NCBI GenBank assembly: GCA_018401935.1
Contig: JAGYJQ010000006.1
Location: forward strand, 62,001-126,000
From: Balneolaceae bacterium
Lineage (GTDB): Bacteria; Bacteroidota; Rhodothermia; Balneolales; Balneolaceae
Direction: 5' to 3'
DNA length: 64,000 nucleotides
Made by a program: the position numbers and the translations under genes. Positions 56,001 through 63,844 of the stretch are shown here, piece after piece. Numbering within the stretch: position 1 is the stretch's first letter; every line of letters starts with the position of its first letter. Under the pieces are notes generated by a model. It saw only the letters and a list, made by a program, of their open reading frames with translations, did not search any database and was not told the DNA's origin.

Positions 56001-58256
56001 ATCAAAGGAGTCGAATATGTAGACGCCATTTCTAAAATTGACGATGAAATAAATCAACAGATTGCACTAGGGACCATTAGCATACCTGATGGCATTCAAT
56101 TAAGTTTCAAAGGTAGCTTCGAAAACCAGCTTCGAGCGGAAAAACGACTTAAAGTACTCGTCCCATTAACCCTCGTCTTCATCTTTCTTATTCTATACAT
56201 CCAATTTAAGTCAGCTGCTGTAAGCCTGATGATTTTTAGTGGCGTATTCGTGGCTTGGGCAGGTGGCTTTATTTTATTGGGATTCTTCGCAAGTGATTTC
56301 TTCACTAGTATTTCCTTTTTTGGATTTAATAGCCTGCAGGAACTTTTGGGTATTGAGGCAGTTGCATTAAGTATTGCCGTTTGGGTTGGCTTTTTAGCCT
56401 TGTTTGGCATTGCTACGGATGGTGGAGTTGTTATGGCCACCTATTTACAACAACGATTTAAAGAGTTCCACCAAGAAAATCAGAATGAGTGGCAGCAAAT
56501 GGCAAATAAGCCTGAACTAGTAGCAACTCATATTCAACATCTTAGAATGGTAGGAGTTGAAGCAGCTACTAAACGAATTAGACCCACCATGTTGACCACC
56601 GCAACCACCATTTTTGCTTTACTACCTTTATTTAGTTCAATGGGTAAGGGCTCTGAAATTATGGTTCCAATGGCTATTCCTACATTAGGGGGAATGTTTG
56701 TCCAAATAATCACGCTTTTTGTTGTACCAATCTTATTTATTTGGCGAGAAGAACGAAGGGTTAGTAGTTCATTAAAGGACTATACTCCCTCACAAAAGAC
56801 TCCCTCACAAAAGACTCCCTCACAAAAGACTCCCTCACACGAGACTTCACCTCGGAAAACCCCGCCTCCCACCCTATTCATTGTGTGTATGCTAGGTATC
56901 GTTGGAGTTGGAATTACACCTGAATCTAGCCTCCAAGCGCAAAATACCTTGAATACGTATAAACTAGAAGCTCTTAGTAGCCATCCTACTTTGTTGTCAA
57001 AATGGAATGAAATTGCCACATCAGAATTTCATGCTCGTTCGATCGGGATCATGGATCCTACGGTCTCTATCGGAGTATTCGCTGCTCCTATAGAAACAGC
57101 CTTGGGTGCCCAGACGGCCCGAATATCAATGAACCAGAGTATACCCTTTCCTAATTCACTGAAGCTTCAACGATTGTCTCTTGAAGCACTGACTGAGGCC
57201 AGGGAATTCGGGTATCTAGAAGAGGCTGAGCGTCATTTTCTTGAAATGGATAAAGAATGGGCTTCTATCTACACGGAAACGATGAGAATTAAGTTCTTAG
57301 ACCAACAATTAGATGTCTTAAATGAGTTAACTCAACTACTCACCACCTTCAATAGTGAAGGCTATTCAACCAATAGAAAGATTTTAGAGATTGAACTGCA
57401 AGAGAAAACACTCGATCAGCAGCGAGAAGAGGCTTTTTTGGTTAGATCTCAACATGTGCGGAATTTTAATAGGCTCCGAAATGCGCCCATTACTGATTCG
57501 CTGATCTATCCAGATAAGCTGGAAACTAATGTTGATTCGGGTGATGTAGTTGATTCGGGTGATGTAGTTGATTCGGGTGATGTAGTTGATGGTCTTGATG
57601 GCTTTGAAGGCGTTGAATCCCAAGCCGAATGGACCCATCCAACGAACCATAATGGGACTTCCATGTACGATGTTTCCAGTGCAATTCATCTGCTAAATAG
57701 CCCCGGGGTACAGAGATTACAAGCTATAGTAGAATCAAAAAAAATGGACCTATACTCAGCTGAATTAAGTCGCTATCCAAGCCTTGGTGTCGGGCTAGAC
57801 TACATAAGTATTGCAGAAAAGCCTGGCCAAGTTGGGATTCAGAATAATGGTAAAGATGCTGTTCTTGCAAAAATTTCATTTAGTCTTCCAATAGCCCAAA
57901 AGAGAAAAAGAGCCACTATTCAATCGAAAGCATCTGAATTGTCCGTTAGTGATTACCGCTTACAAGCGCACCTAATTGAAGTAAAAACGGCACTGGAACG
58001 ATGGAATACTAGCCTCGAGATCAATGAAATTCAACAAACCAAAATAGCTGATCAAATGGCCATTATCGACGAATTACTTTCTTTGGAGCAACAAGCTATT
58101 GAGGCAGAACAAGGAGACTTGAGTAGATATTTTGAGTATTTGAATAGAAAATTACGCCTCAAAACAGAATTACTCCAACATCAGGAGAATGAATTTTTAA
58201 CCAAAATGATGGCTCAAAGTGTATTGAGTCCGCTATCAATAAAATTTATTAAATAA
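53040..58256 (+). CDS. CusA/CzcA-type RND metal pump fused to a TolC-type outer-membrane channel
   Basis: Residues 1-1245 are an RND pump with GRSTLYIIF, ALGPDATGLGQIFWY and the proton-relay Asp in SGIAIAIGTVVDMGV (about 427). A middle hydrophobic block is enlarged. Methionines in DPAPISM and LLMLQTG match positions linked to Cu(I)/Ag(I) transport in CusA. A TPSQK-repeat linker (about 1249-1275) leads to a hydrophobic stretch ending LQAQ (about 1279-1302) that reads like a signal peptide. The remaining 436 residues are a TolC/OEP protein (LSSHPTLLSKWNEI, ISMNQSIPFPNSLKLQ). RND-OEP fusions are known in Bacteroidota. The gene is followed 21 bases later by the adaptor. Confidence 0.9.
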   Translation: MFNRYYRFALEQPLLSLGIFLLLLFWGLSVAPFNWNLSFESDSIPVDAIPDLGENQQIVYTEWQGQSPEDIEDQITYPLSNYFLTLPGVKDVRGLSITGRSTLYIIFDEDVDFYWSRSRIIEKINSLPSGFLPENAKPALGPDATGLGQIFWYYLEGVNDSGEEVGGWDLDERRTLQDYYIKPSLSSVPGVSEVASIGGFVKEFQVDVHPTLLEQYQLSTQDVLNALNKAQAEGGLRTLEYNQVEYLLRGNGSIEDLNDLEWIPVRVVEQTPLYLKDIANITYGPADRRGVLDVSGKESVGGVVVAQYGANPKKVIEAVQQKIDELSPSLPKRVLATGEVSQLKIIPFYDRSELIEETILTLESALWLQILITIAIVLLILRRLRIALLISLMLPVSVLLTFIAMKLGGVDANIVALSGIAIAIGTVVDMGVILTDTIIQHIDQEDNDEQGSPEHSSGSHFLEKRLQLVISATKEVAGAIITAITTTIVSFLPVFLMINAEGKLFQPLAYTKTFVLAASILVALFLLPVLAYLLFGQLESRFNAQKNNTNSFFYRYFVNPIQQITTDRKLTKLVNELNYKHFHDTSVILIILLVLGYLTRSWLPLGPEVSVLLQWIFISGLLLVLIGSVLKIITYYPTWLAWSFSNKKTFISLPIGLVLFGLFIWLGFAKISVIPTSLAQAIGIDISKTDWWSTLDQEYPGLATEFMPSLDEGAFLFMPTTTPSAGVEQNVALLQFLDRAVADIPEVEKVVGKLGRVESALDPAPISMFENIITYKSEYSYDISGNRTRQWREHIKSPDDIWNEIVRQTQHPALTSAPKLQPIETRLLMLQTGLRAPVGIRIQGEDIAEIQEVGRQLEKVLTNLDYVNSATVFAERNASKPYIDIEWDREKLARYGMSVSEAQSWAQIALAGKETGTVILGRERFSIRLRFAKEVRQSPESIKNLRLDTPQGARVPLHEVAKVEFRLGPQAIKSEQSFKVSYVSFDVIKGVEYVDAISKIDDEINQQIALGTISIPDGIQLSFKGSFENQLRAEKRLKVLVPLTLVFIFLILYIQFKSAAVSLMIFSGVFVAWAGGFILLGFFASDFFTSISFFGFNSLQELLGIEAVALSIAVWVGFLALFGIATDGGVVMATYLQQRFKEFHQENQNEWQQMANKPELVATHIQHLRMVGVEAATKRIRPTMLTTATTIFALLPLFSSMGKGSEIMVPMAIPTLGGMFVQIITLFVVPILFIWREERRVSSSLKDYTPSQKTPSQKTPSQKTPSHETSPRKTPPPTLFIVCMLGIVGVGITPESSLQAQNTLNTYKLEALSSHPTLLSKWNEIATSEFHARSIGIMDPTVSIGVFAAPIETALGAQTARISMNQSIPFPNSLKLQRLSLEALTEAREFGYLEEAERHFLEMDKEWASIYTETMRIKFLDQQLDVLNELTQLLTTFNSEGYSTNRKILEIELQEKTLDQQREEAFLVRSQHVRNFNRLRNAPITDSLIYPDKLETNVDSGDVVDSGDVVDSGDVVDGLDGFEGVESQAEWTHPTNHNGTSMYDVSSAIHLLNSPGVQRLQAIVESKKMDLYSAELSRYPSLGVGLDYISIAEKPGQVGIQNNGKDAVLAKISFSLPIAQKRKRATIQSKASELSVSDYRLQAHLIEVKTALERWNTSLEINEIQQTKIADQMAIIDELLSLEQQAIEAEQGDLSRYFEYLNRKLRLKTELLQHQENEFLTKMMAQSVLSPLSIKFIK
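56784..56843 (+). repeat. 15-bp tandem repeat in the pump-channel linker
   Basis: ACTCCCTCACAAAAG is present three times perfectly, with a fourth diverged copy ending CACGAG. It encodes the units TPSQK. The array keeps frame, so length changes would only alter the linker. Confidence 0.95.
57531..57584 (+). repeat. 18-bp tandem repeat in the TolC-like part
   Basis: GTTGATTCGGGTGATGTA occurs three times without mismatch, encoding VDSGDV units at about residues 1498-1515. It lies between two alpha-helical halves of the channel domain, and frame is kept. Confidence 0.95.
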
Positions 58257-58277
58257 CATAATCTCAACTTTTCACTT

Positions 58278-60059
58278 ATGAAGAAACAAAAATACCTAAG
58301 CTACTTGCTCTTTTTTGTCTTGCTGATTTCTCAAGCTTGTGGTGAAGCTGACTCGCCCTCGCCAAATAATACAAATGAGAATCACGATACTGAACTCCAT
58401 GACCATTTAGAATCGACTGAGACCTATTATTGCAGTATGCACCCTGAGGTTCGGCAGACAGAACCTGGAAATTGCCCTATTTGTGGAATGGATTTAATTC
58501 TAGATCAAAATACTGCCACTGATAGTGCACAAACAGCTCTAGGACATACTAATTCGTTACATCTAAGCCGTTCTGTGAATGATAATCTGGGCCTACAAAC
58601 TGTTCAAGTTGAATCTGGTTTAGTCAATCTCGAGATACAATTACCTGGAAAGATAGAACTAGATCCAACAAAATCGGTACGAATGTCGACCTATATTGCA
58701 GGAAGGATTGACCAACTTTTGATCAATTTTGAAGGGGCATACGTTGAAAAGGGACAGGTTGTGGCTACACTATACTCTCCGCAAATGATTACCGCCCAGC
58801 AGGAATTTCTCACACTTATTGAAAATAATCCCTCAAGGGTCAATTTGATTGAGTCTGCACAAACTAAACTAGAACGTTTAGGTTTTAGTGAAGAGGATAT
58901 TTCTAAGATAAAACAGACAAAAAGGCCTATGATAAACATTGAACTCAGGGCGCCAGCTAGTGGCTATGTGCATGGCCTTAATGTATTACCAGAGCAATAT
59001 ATAAATCAGGGTGAAGCGTTATTTTCAATCAATGATCATCGTAAGGTATGGCTTGTGTTAGATGCCTACGAACATCAGCTGCCCTACCTCCAGACCGGAC
59101 AAGAAATTCAATGGAAATTATTTCATAAAGTACGAGCCAATAGTGACCGGGCACCTATGAGAGGTTTGATCGAATATATTGATCCTCAACTCGATCCAAA
59201 GCTATTCACTGCTAAAGTGCGAATTACATTGGAAAATAAAGATATGAAACTACGCCCCAATCAATTGTTATCGGGTAATTTAGTAGTACCGTATAACTCG
59301 TCCGAGGTAATGTATATTCCAAAATCTGCTGTTTTATGGACGGGTGAGCGTAGCTTTGTGTATTTAGTAGTGGAAACAGATGCTGGATCTTTTTATGAGT
59401 TGCGACCAATTTATTTAGGTCCTGAAATAGGGGAAATAGTGGTGGTTCATTCCGGGTTAAATAAAGGAGATTTGATCGTGAGCGCGGGCACCTTTGTTAT
59501 TGACGCCGCTTCCCAATTAAAAGGCTTAGACAACATGGCTCAACATAGCTATTCCGATGCATCAACGGAAATTAATATCCCTGCAGAAATAGGGATTCCA
59601 ACACATATCAGCAAGAACCATAGTACCTCCTACTTTAATTTACCGCAGAGTGCTGAAATCGATTCTTCCTTAGCCCTTTATCTTGAAATTAAAGACGGAC
59701 TCGTTGCCGGTGACTTTAATGCTATTACAGGAAAACTGAACTACCTATCAACTTTGATAAAAAGCTGGGTATCAGAATTAACCGAAGACCGTTCAACATT
59801 AGAACCACTATCCCAAGCCGCTCAAACTCTAGCTGGTTCGACCGATATTACATCGAGTCGGACTTCTTTTGTTGCATTTTCCCGTCTTTACATTGATTTT
59901 ATGAAAGAGCTTGATCGTGATGATGTACTATTTGTCCAATTTTGCCCAATGGCAAATGAAGGTAAAGGTGCTTATTGGTTAAGCCGAGAACAAGAAATTA
60001 ACAATCCCTACTATGGAGCGATGATGCTTCGTTGTGGTGAGACCATTGAACGAATATAA
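58278..60059 (+). CDS. CusB-type periplasmic adaptor lipoprotein with heavy-metal-binding domain and DUF3347
   Basis: The 593-residue protein has a lipobox (SQAC, Cys21). A heavy-metal-binding domain follows at about 50-75 (YYCSMHPEVRQ, CPICGMDLI; Cys52, Met54, His55, Cys66, Cys69, Met71). The membrane-fusion-protein core (about 100-440) contains PGKIELDPTKSVRMS, GYVHGLNVLPEQYI and WLVLDAYE. The C-terminus (about 465-593) is a DUF3347 domain with VQFCPMANEGKGAYWLS and MMLRCG, probably another metal site. It joins the RND and TolC parts and may hand over Cu/Ag. It is transcribed with the pump gene. Confidence 0.93.
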   Translation: MKKQKYLSYLLFFVLLISQACGEADSPSPNNTNENHDTELHDHLESTETYYCSMHPEVRQTEPGNCPICGMDLILDQNTATDSAQTALGHTNSLHLSRSVNDNLGLQTVQVESGLVNLEIQLPGKIELDPTKSVRMSTYIAGRIDQLLINFEGAYVEKGQVVATLYSPQMITAQQEFLTLIENNPSRVNLIESAQTKLERLGFSEEDISKIKQTKRPMINIELRAPASGYVHGLNVLPEQYINQGEALFSINDHRKVWLVLDAYEHQLPYLQTGQEIQWKLFHKVRANSDRAPMRGLIEYIDPQLDPKLFTAKVRITLENKDMKLRPNQLLSGNLVVPYNSSEVMYIPKSAVLWTGERSFVYLVVETDAGSFYELRPIYLGPEIGEIVVVHSGLNKGDLIVSAGTFVIDAASQLKGLDNMAQHSYSDASTEINIPAEIGIPTHISKNHSTSYFNLPQSAEIDSSLALYLEIKDGLVAGDFNAITGKLNYLSTLIKSWVSELTEDRSTLEPLSQAAQTLAGSTDITSSRTSFVAFSRLYIDFMKELDRDDVLFVQFCPMANEGKGAYWLSREQEINNPYYGAMMLRCGETIERI

Positions 60060-60092
60060 ATTTTTACTTAGCCACAATCGGAGATTCTCCCT

Positions 60093-61445
60093 ATGAAACA
60101 GTTCAAACGCTACAGCCAAGTCGCCCTTTTAAATATACTTCTAATGAGCTTTTGGGGGTGTTCTAAACCATCCATAGAGCAGGTGTCTATTGACAACCCC
60201 AGTTCTCTAAATAGTACCTTTCCGCGTCTATTTACCGATAACACGGGTACCGTTCACATGAGTTGGATCCACAAGATAGGTGAGGTAGCCGAGCTACGTA
60301 TAGCTACCTTAACACCGCCGAATAATGCCGAAAACGCAGATGACCTTGAGTGGTCTTCATATACTTCCGTGGCAAAATCGGATGATTGGTTTGTCAATTG
60401 GGCCGATTTTCCTTCCGTAATTGGATTAAACGGCGCTCCTATGGCCGCTCACTGGTTAGATAAAGTGCCTGGATCACCCTATTCCTATCACGTAACCATT
60501 CAACCCATACAAGATAAATTTGCGACCCAAATAACTGATCAGGCCAACGGACAAAATAGTCAGGTAGCATTTCAACATGCAGCCTTTGTACCCCACACCG
60601 ATAATACCAACACAGAGCATGGATTTGTGAGTATGCAACCTATGGATAGCTCTACATTTTATGCGATCTGGTTAGACGGCCGAAATACTGGTGGCATGGA
60701 TCATGATGGCATGGATCATGATGGCATGAATCATAACGAACATTCCAAGGATTCCAATAAGTCAGATTCAAAATTAGCCACCGCCATGACTCTTAGAGGT
60801 GCATTACTAGGCAGGGATGGTGAAATTATTGAATCACATCTAATCGACAATGCCGTTTGTGACTGTTGTAATACATCCTTAGTAAAAACAGACCGTGGCT
60901 TAATAGCCGCCTACCGGAATAGGAGCAGTGACGAGATACGAGATCTTTACATCTCTAGATATGAAAATGGTACTTGGGATACCCCAAATGTGGTACATGA
61001 AGACGGTTGGCAGATTGCTGCCTGCCCAGTCAATGGTCCCCAACTTGCTTTCCATTCCGGCGTTACAGCTGCTTTATGGTTTACTGGAGCAGATAATATT
61101 CCTCGTGTTAAACTGGCATTCTCCGATGATTACGGAAAAAAATTTAATGACGCTATTTTGCTATCGGAAAACCAGCCTTTAGGCCGTGTGGACATTGTGA
61201 TGCATAATGAACAGTCTGCTTGGGTCAGCTACGTTGAACGACACGAAGATGCAGCTAAATTACACATTAAGCAGGTAATGCGGGACGGCACTATCGCTCA
61301 AGCCCTCATTTTAGAAAACATGGAAGCATCCCGAAGTAGTGGATTTCCTCAACTTAGCTCCTTTGGCGATGGGTTGCTCGTAGCTTGGACCGAACTAGGC
61401 GAACGCGCGTCGACCATACGAACTTCCTACATCAAAGGTCTTTAG
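60093..61445 (+). CDS. Sialidase-like (BNR-type) lipoprotein with copper-binding features
   Basis: The 450-residue protein is a predicted lipoprotein (FWGC, Cys23). Repeated beta-propeller-like segments carry BNR/Asp-box-like turns (FTDNTGTVHMSW, FSDDYGKKF). Two features point to metal handling rather than sialic acid: a GMDHD array at about residues 201-215 and a CDCC motif at 256-259, with a further cysteine in AACPVNG. Genes of this type accompany copper-efflux loci in FCB genomes as far as I recall. The enzymatic residues of true sialidases are not evident. It follows the adaptor by 33 bases. Its 3' end overlaps rmuC by 14 bases. Confidence 0.8.
   Translation: MKQFKRYSQVALLNILLMSFWGCSKPSIEQVSIDNPSSLNSTFPRLFTDNTGTVHMSWIHKIGEVAELRIATLTPPNNAENADDLEWSSYTSVAKSDDWFVNWADFPSVIGLNGAPMAAHWLDKVPGSPYSYHVTIQPIQDKFATQITDQANGQNSQVAFQHAAFVPHTDNTNTEHGFVSMQPMDSSTFYAIWLDGRNTGGMDHDGMDHDGMNHNEHSKDSNKSDSKLATAMTLRGALLGRDGEIIESHLIDNAVCDCCNTSLVKTDRGLIAAYRNRSSDEIRDLYISRYENGTWDTPNVVHEDGWQIAACPVNGPQLAFHSGVTAALWFTGADNIPRVKLAFSDDYGKKFNDAILLSENQPLGRVDIVMHNEQSAWVSYVERHEDAAKLHIKQVMRDGTIAQALILENMEASRSSGFPQLSSFGDGLLVAWTELGERASTIRTSYIKGL
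60693..60737 (+). repeat. 15-bp tandem repeat encoding a GMDHD metal-binding-like segment
   Basis: GGCATGGATCATGAT occurs twice perfectly, plus a third copy with three changes (GGCATGAATCATAAC). Each unit adds one Met and one His to the protein. Confidence 0.95.
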
Positions 61446-62778
61446 AAGAATCCTCGCTCTGTAAACCCTCACTGGTTGATGCAGCCGGAAGCGTCTTCAT
61501 AGGTTCCTCAAGTTGAGCAATATCTTGTAGTTTTCGCTCAAGTACATTCGTACGTGTACTTCGTAAGGTTTGTAGCGATTTATGGGCTTTTGCAAAATCA
61601 CTATCAACTTTTTCGAGATGAGCGGCAAACTTACCAAATTCCGTCTTAACCGATTCTAAAATTTTCCACACTTCACTACTTCGTTGTTGAACTTGCAGCG
61701 TACGAAAGCCCATGTGCAAACTATTCAGCAAAGCAGAAAGGGTAGTTGGCCCGGTTATGGTGATTCTATATTTACGTTGTAACGACTCAAATAGACCGGG
61801 ATGGCGTAAGACTTCGGCATAGAGACTTTCTATAGGTAAAAATAAAATCGCAAAATCAGTCGTGTAAGGCGGATTCACATATTTCTCAGAAATATCCTTA
61901 GCAAAACCCTCTATTGTTCTTAGCAGTATCTTCTGAGCCTGTTCTATTTCTTTAGGATTCCCATTCTCATACGAATTAAGGAGTACCTCATAACTCTGAA
62001 TAGGAAATTTTGAGTCTATGGGCATCCAAACGGGTTCATCTGAATTTTTGCCAGGTAATTTAACCGCAAACTCTACATGCCCCTGACTATCTTTTTTGGT
62101 GGCTACATTCTTAGCATATTGATCAGGGGTAAGCAGCTGTTCAAGAATATTTTCCAACTGGTACTCCCCTAAAACACCTCTGGTTTTTACATTGTCTAAG
62201 ACTTTCTTTAAATCCCCTACACCAGTGGCAAGTTGCTGCATCTCACCTAGACCTTTATGAACTAATTCTAGGCGCTCAGATACCAATTTGAACGATTCAC
62301 CTAAACGTTTTTGCAGGGTTTCCTCTAATTTTTCGTCCACTGTTTTACGCATTTCCTCCAGTCGCCTCGAATTGTCGTCCCGTATTTCTTTCAGCTGATC
62401 TTCCACCGTCTTTTTGACCTCTTTAATTCTCTTTTCAGCATCTTCGTTGAGTTTTTCTTGCTTAACAATCACTTCGGCCAGTTTGTCTCGGAGTAAATTA
62501 TTTTGGTCATGTATTGACTGTTTTTGAGTGCCTTCGAATTTATCTAGTTTTGTCTCTAGCTCGGAACGTTGAACTTGAGCTGCTTGAGCGTTCTCGGTTC
62601 GTATCCTAGAAAATTCATCCCTTAACGTTTTTTCATACGATTGTAATTGCTCAAGCATCGGTTTATGAAACAGGTCCGAATCCATGGCAGAATGCTCTCT
62701 ACGCAATCTCCAAATGTATAAGAAGGTGAGCAGTTGGAGAAGTAATAGTGGTATAAGTAGATAGATACTTTGATCCAT
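61432..62778 (-). CDS. rmuC: RmuC family DNA recombination protein
   Basis: The 448-residue protein starts with a membrane anchor (LLIPLLLLQLLTFLYIW). About 170 coiled-coil residues follow, then the nuclease-like RmuC core (about 185-400) with RGVLGEYQLENILEQLL, VEFAVKLPG, PIDSKFPIQSYE, DFAILFLPIESLYAEVLR and ITGPTTLSALLNSLHMGFRTL. RmuC limits inversions at short inverted repeats and may restrict invading DNA. It is a single gene, convergent with the sialidase-like gene. Confidence 0.93.
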   Translation of the reverse strand: MDQSIYLLIPLLLLQLLTFLYIWRLRREHSAMDSDLFHKPMLEQLQSYEKTLRDEFSRIRTENAQAAQVQRSELETKLDKFEGTQKQSIHDQNNLLRDKLAEVIVKQEKLNEDAEKRIKEVKKTVEDQLKEIRDDNSRRLEEMRKTVDEKLEETLQKRLGESFKLVSERLELVHKGLGEMQQLATGVGDLKKVLDNVKTRGVLGEYQLENILEQLLTPDQYAKNVATKKDSQGHVEFAVKLPGKNSDEPVWMPIDSKFPIQSYEVLLNSYENGNPKEIEQAQKILLRTIEGFAKDISEKYVNPPYTTDFAILFLPIESLYAEVLRHPGLFESLQRKYRITITGPTTLSALLNSLHMGFRTLQVQQRSSEVWKILESVKTEFGKFAAHLEKVDSDFAKAHKSLQTLRSTRTNVLERKLQDIAQLEEPMKTLPAASTSEGLQSEDSSKDL

Positions 62779-62940
62779 AAGCGATGCTTTGATTGTTGAT
62801 TTATGTACACTAACGAACCAATGTACACAGAGACTATGTCAATTTCTGTCACCCTTGTGATAAGTATTTTATTTTGTACTTTCCTCTAATCATATTTATG
62901 TCAAATACATCCAAACATATTGTCTAAAAAAAGCACCGAA

Positions 62941-63717
62941 ATGTTCCATCTAGACACCAATTTAAAAAAAGAACTTTGGTTTCTACTGCGCCTATTTGTG
63001 CTAAGCTTTATTGGAACCACCCTTCTATTCTGGGTTACTGAACAGGGTAAAAATGAAATAGATAACTTTACGGATGTTATTTGGTGGTGGGTTGTCACAT
63101 CTACCACCGTTGGCTATGGTGATATTACTCCTAGCACCGATTTGGGGCGAGTCGCCGGTGTTATCGCCATTGTTATAGGGATTTTTGGATACACTCATAC
63201 CATTTCACTCATTCTTGAGTGGGTCAAAAAAAGATTCTCCCAAGAAGAAAGGGGCTTATTACCTTACGAAGGTAATAACCATATTGTAATTTGTGAGTAC
63301 ACCGCATATGCAGACGAATTAATCCATGCTCTGAGGGGATATGAGAAAACGAAGGATATAGATAAAGTAGTAATTGGTTCATTGATTGAAACTCGACCTT
63401 ACCCGGATTGTCACTTTATAAGGGGTGTTCCAGTAAGCCCGGAAGTACAGATTATGGCAAACATAGAAGCGGCTTCTGCCATTTTTGTTTTTGAAAATAT
63501 CCGTTTTACCGACCCGGATGTCAAAACTTTACATGTGGTAAGCCGTATTATGCGAAAAAATAAACATGCACCTATCTATGTAGAATTAGACAATCCTGAA
63601 CATCCTTTACTAAAGCATTTACCTAGAAATATTATACCGATGAAAAGTCATGATATACTTCACAGTATATTGGTGAAAGAAGGTTTTGATATTCAAAGGT
63701 ATTGGAAAGAAAAATAA
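62941..63717 (+). CDS. Two-helix potassium channel with a degenerate RCK-like domain
   Basis: From the ATG the protein has 258 residues (a TTG seven codons earlier is possible). It has helix 1 (about 13-31), a pore loop with the selectivity filter TVGYG (56-60) and helix 2 (about 68-95). A RCK N-like Rossmann region starts HIVICEYTAYADELIHAL (about 114). The normal GxGxxG turn is replaced by EYTAYA, and no RCK-C domain follows, so nucleotide gating as in KtrA/MthK may be lost. The gene is unlinked to neighbours by spacing. Confidence 0.88.
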   Translation: MFHLDTNLKKELWFLLRLFVLSFIGTTLLFWVTEQGKNEIDNFTDVIWWWVVTSTTVGYGDITPSTDLGRVAGVIAIVIGIFGYTHTISLILEWVKKRFSQEERGLLPYEGNNHIVICEYTAYADELIHALRGYEKTKDIDKVVIGSLIETRPYPDCHFIRGVPVSPEVQIMANIEAASAIFVFENIRFTDPDVKTLHVVSRIMRKNKHAPIYVELDNPEHPLLKHLPRNIIPMKSHDILHSILVKEGFDIQRYWKEK

Positions 63718-63739
63718 TGTACTTTGTGTGTTCTATAAG

Positions 63740-63772
63740 CTGATTTAGTATTATTCTAAATGACTAAATCAG
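63740..63772 (+). promoter_or_regulatory. Inverted repeat downstream of the channel gene
   Basis: CTGATTTAG and CTAAATCAG are perfect nine-base arms around a 15-base AT-rich loop. No T-run follows, so it may be a weak terminator or an operator for the downstream transporter gene. Confidence 0.35.
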
Positions 63773-63844
63773 GTAATACCTACATATCTACCCCCTTTCC
63801 TTACGTAGATGTAACACTCACTAACCGATAAATACATTTCTATC

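Noticed and set aside
53040-58256. The pump-channel fusion as a sequencing error
   Set aside because: The frame is open through a long linker with its own in-frame repeats, both halves are complete, and such fusions are known in related bacteria.
60093-61445. Sialic-acid catabolism from the sialidase-like gene plus the GlcNAc 2-epimerase
   Set aside because: The two genes lie in different operons, the sialidase-like protein has metal-binding rather than catalytic features, and nanA/nanK are absent.
62800-62830. Two TGTACAC words upstream of rmuC as further operators of the glycan regulator
   Set aside because: They are direct rather than inverted repeats of a very common hexamer, and rmuC has no link to sugar use.
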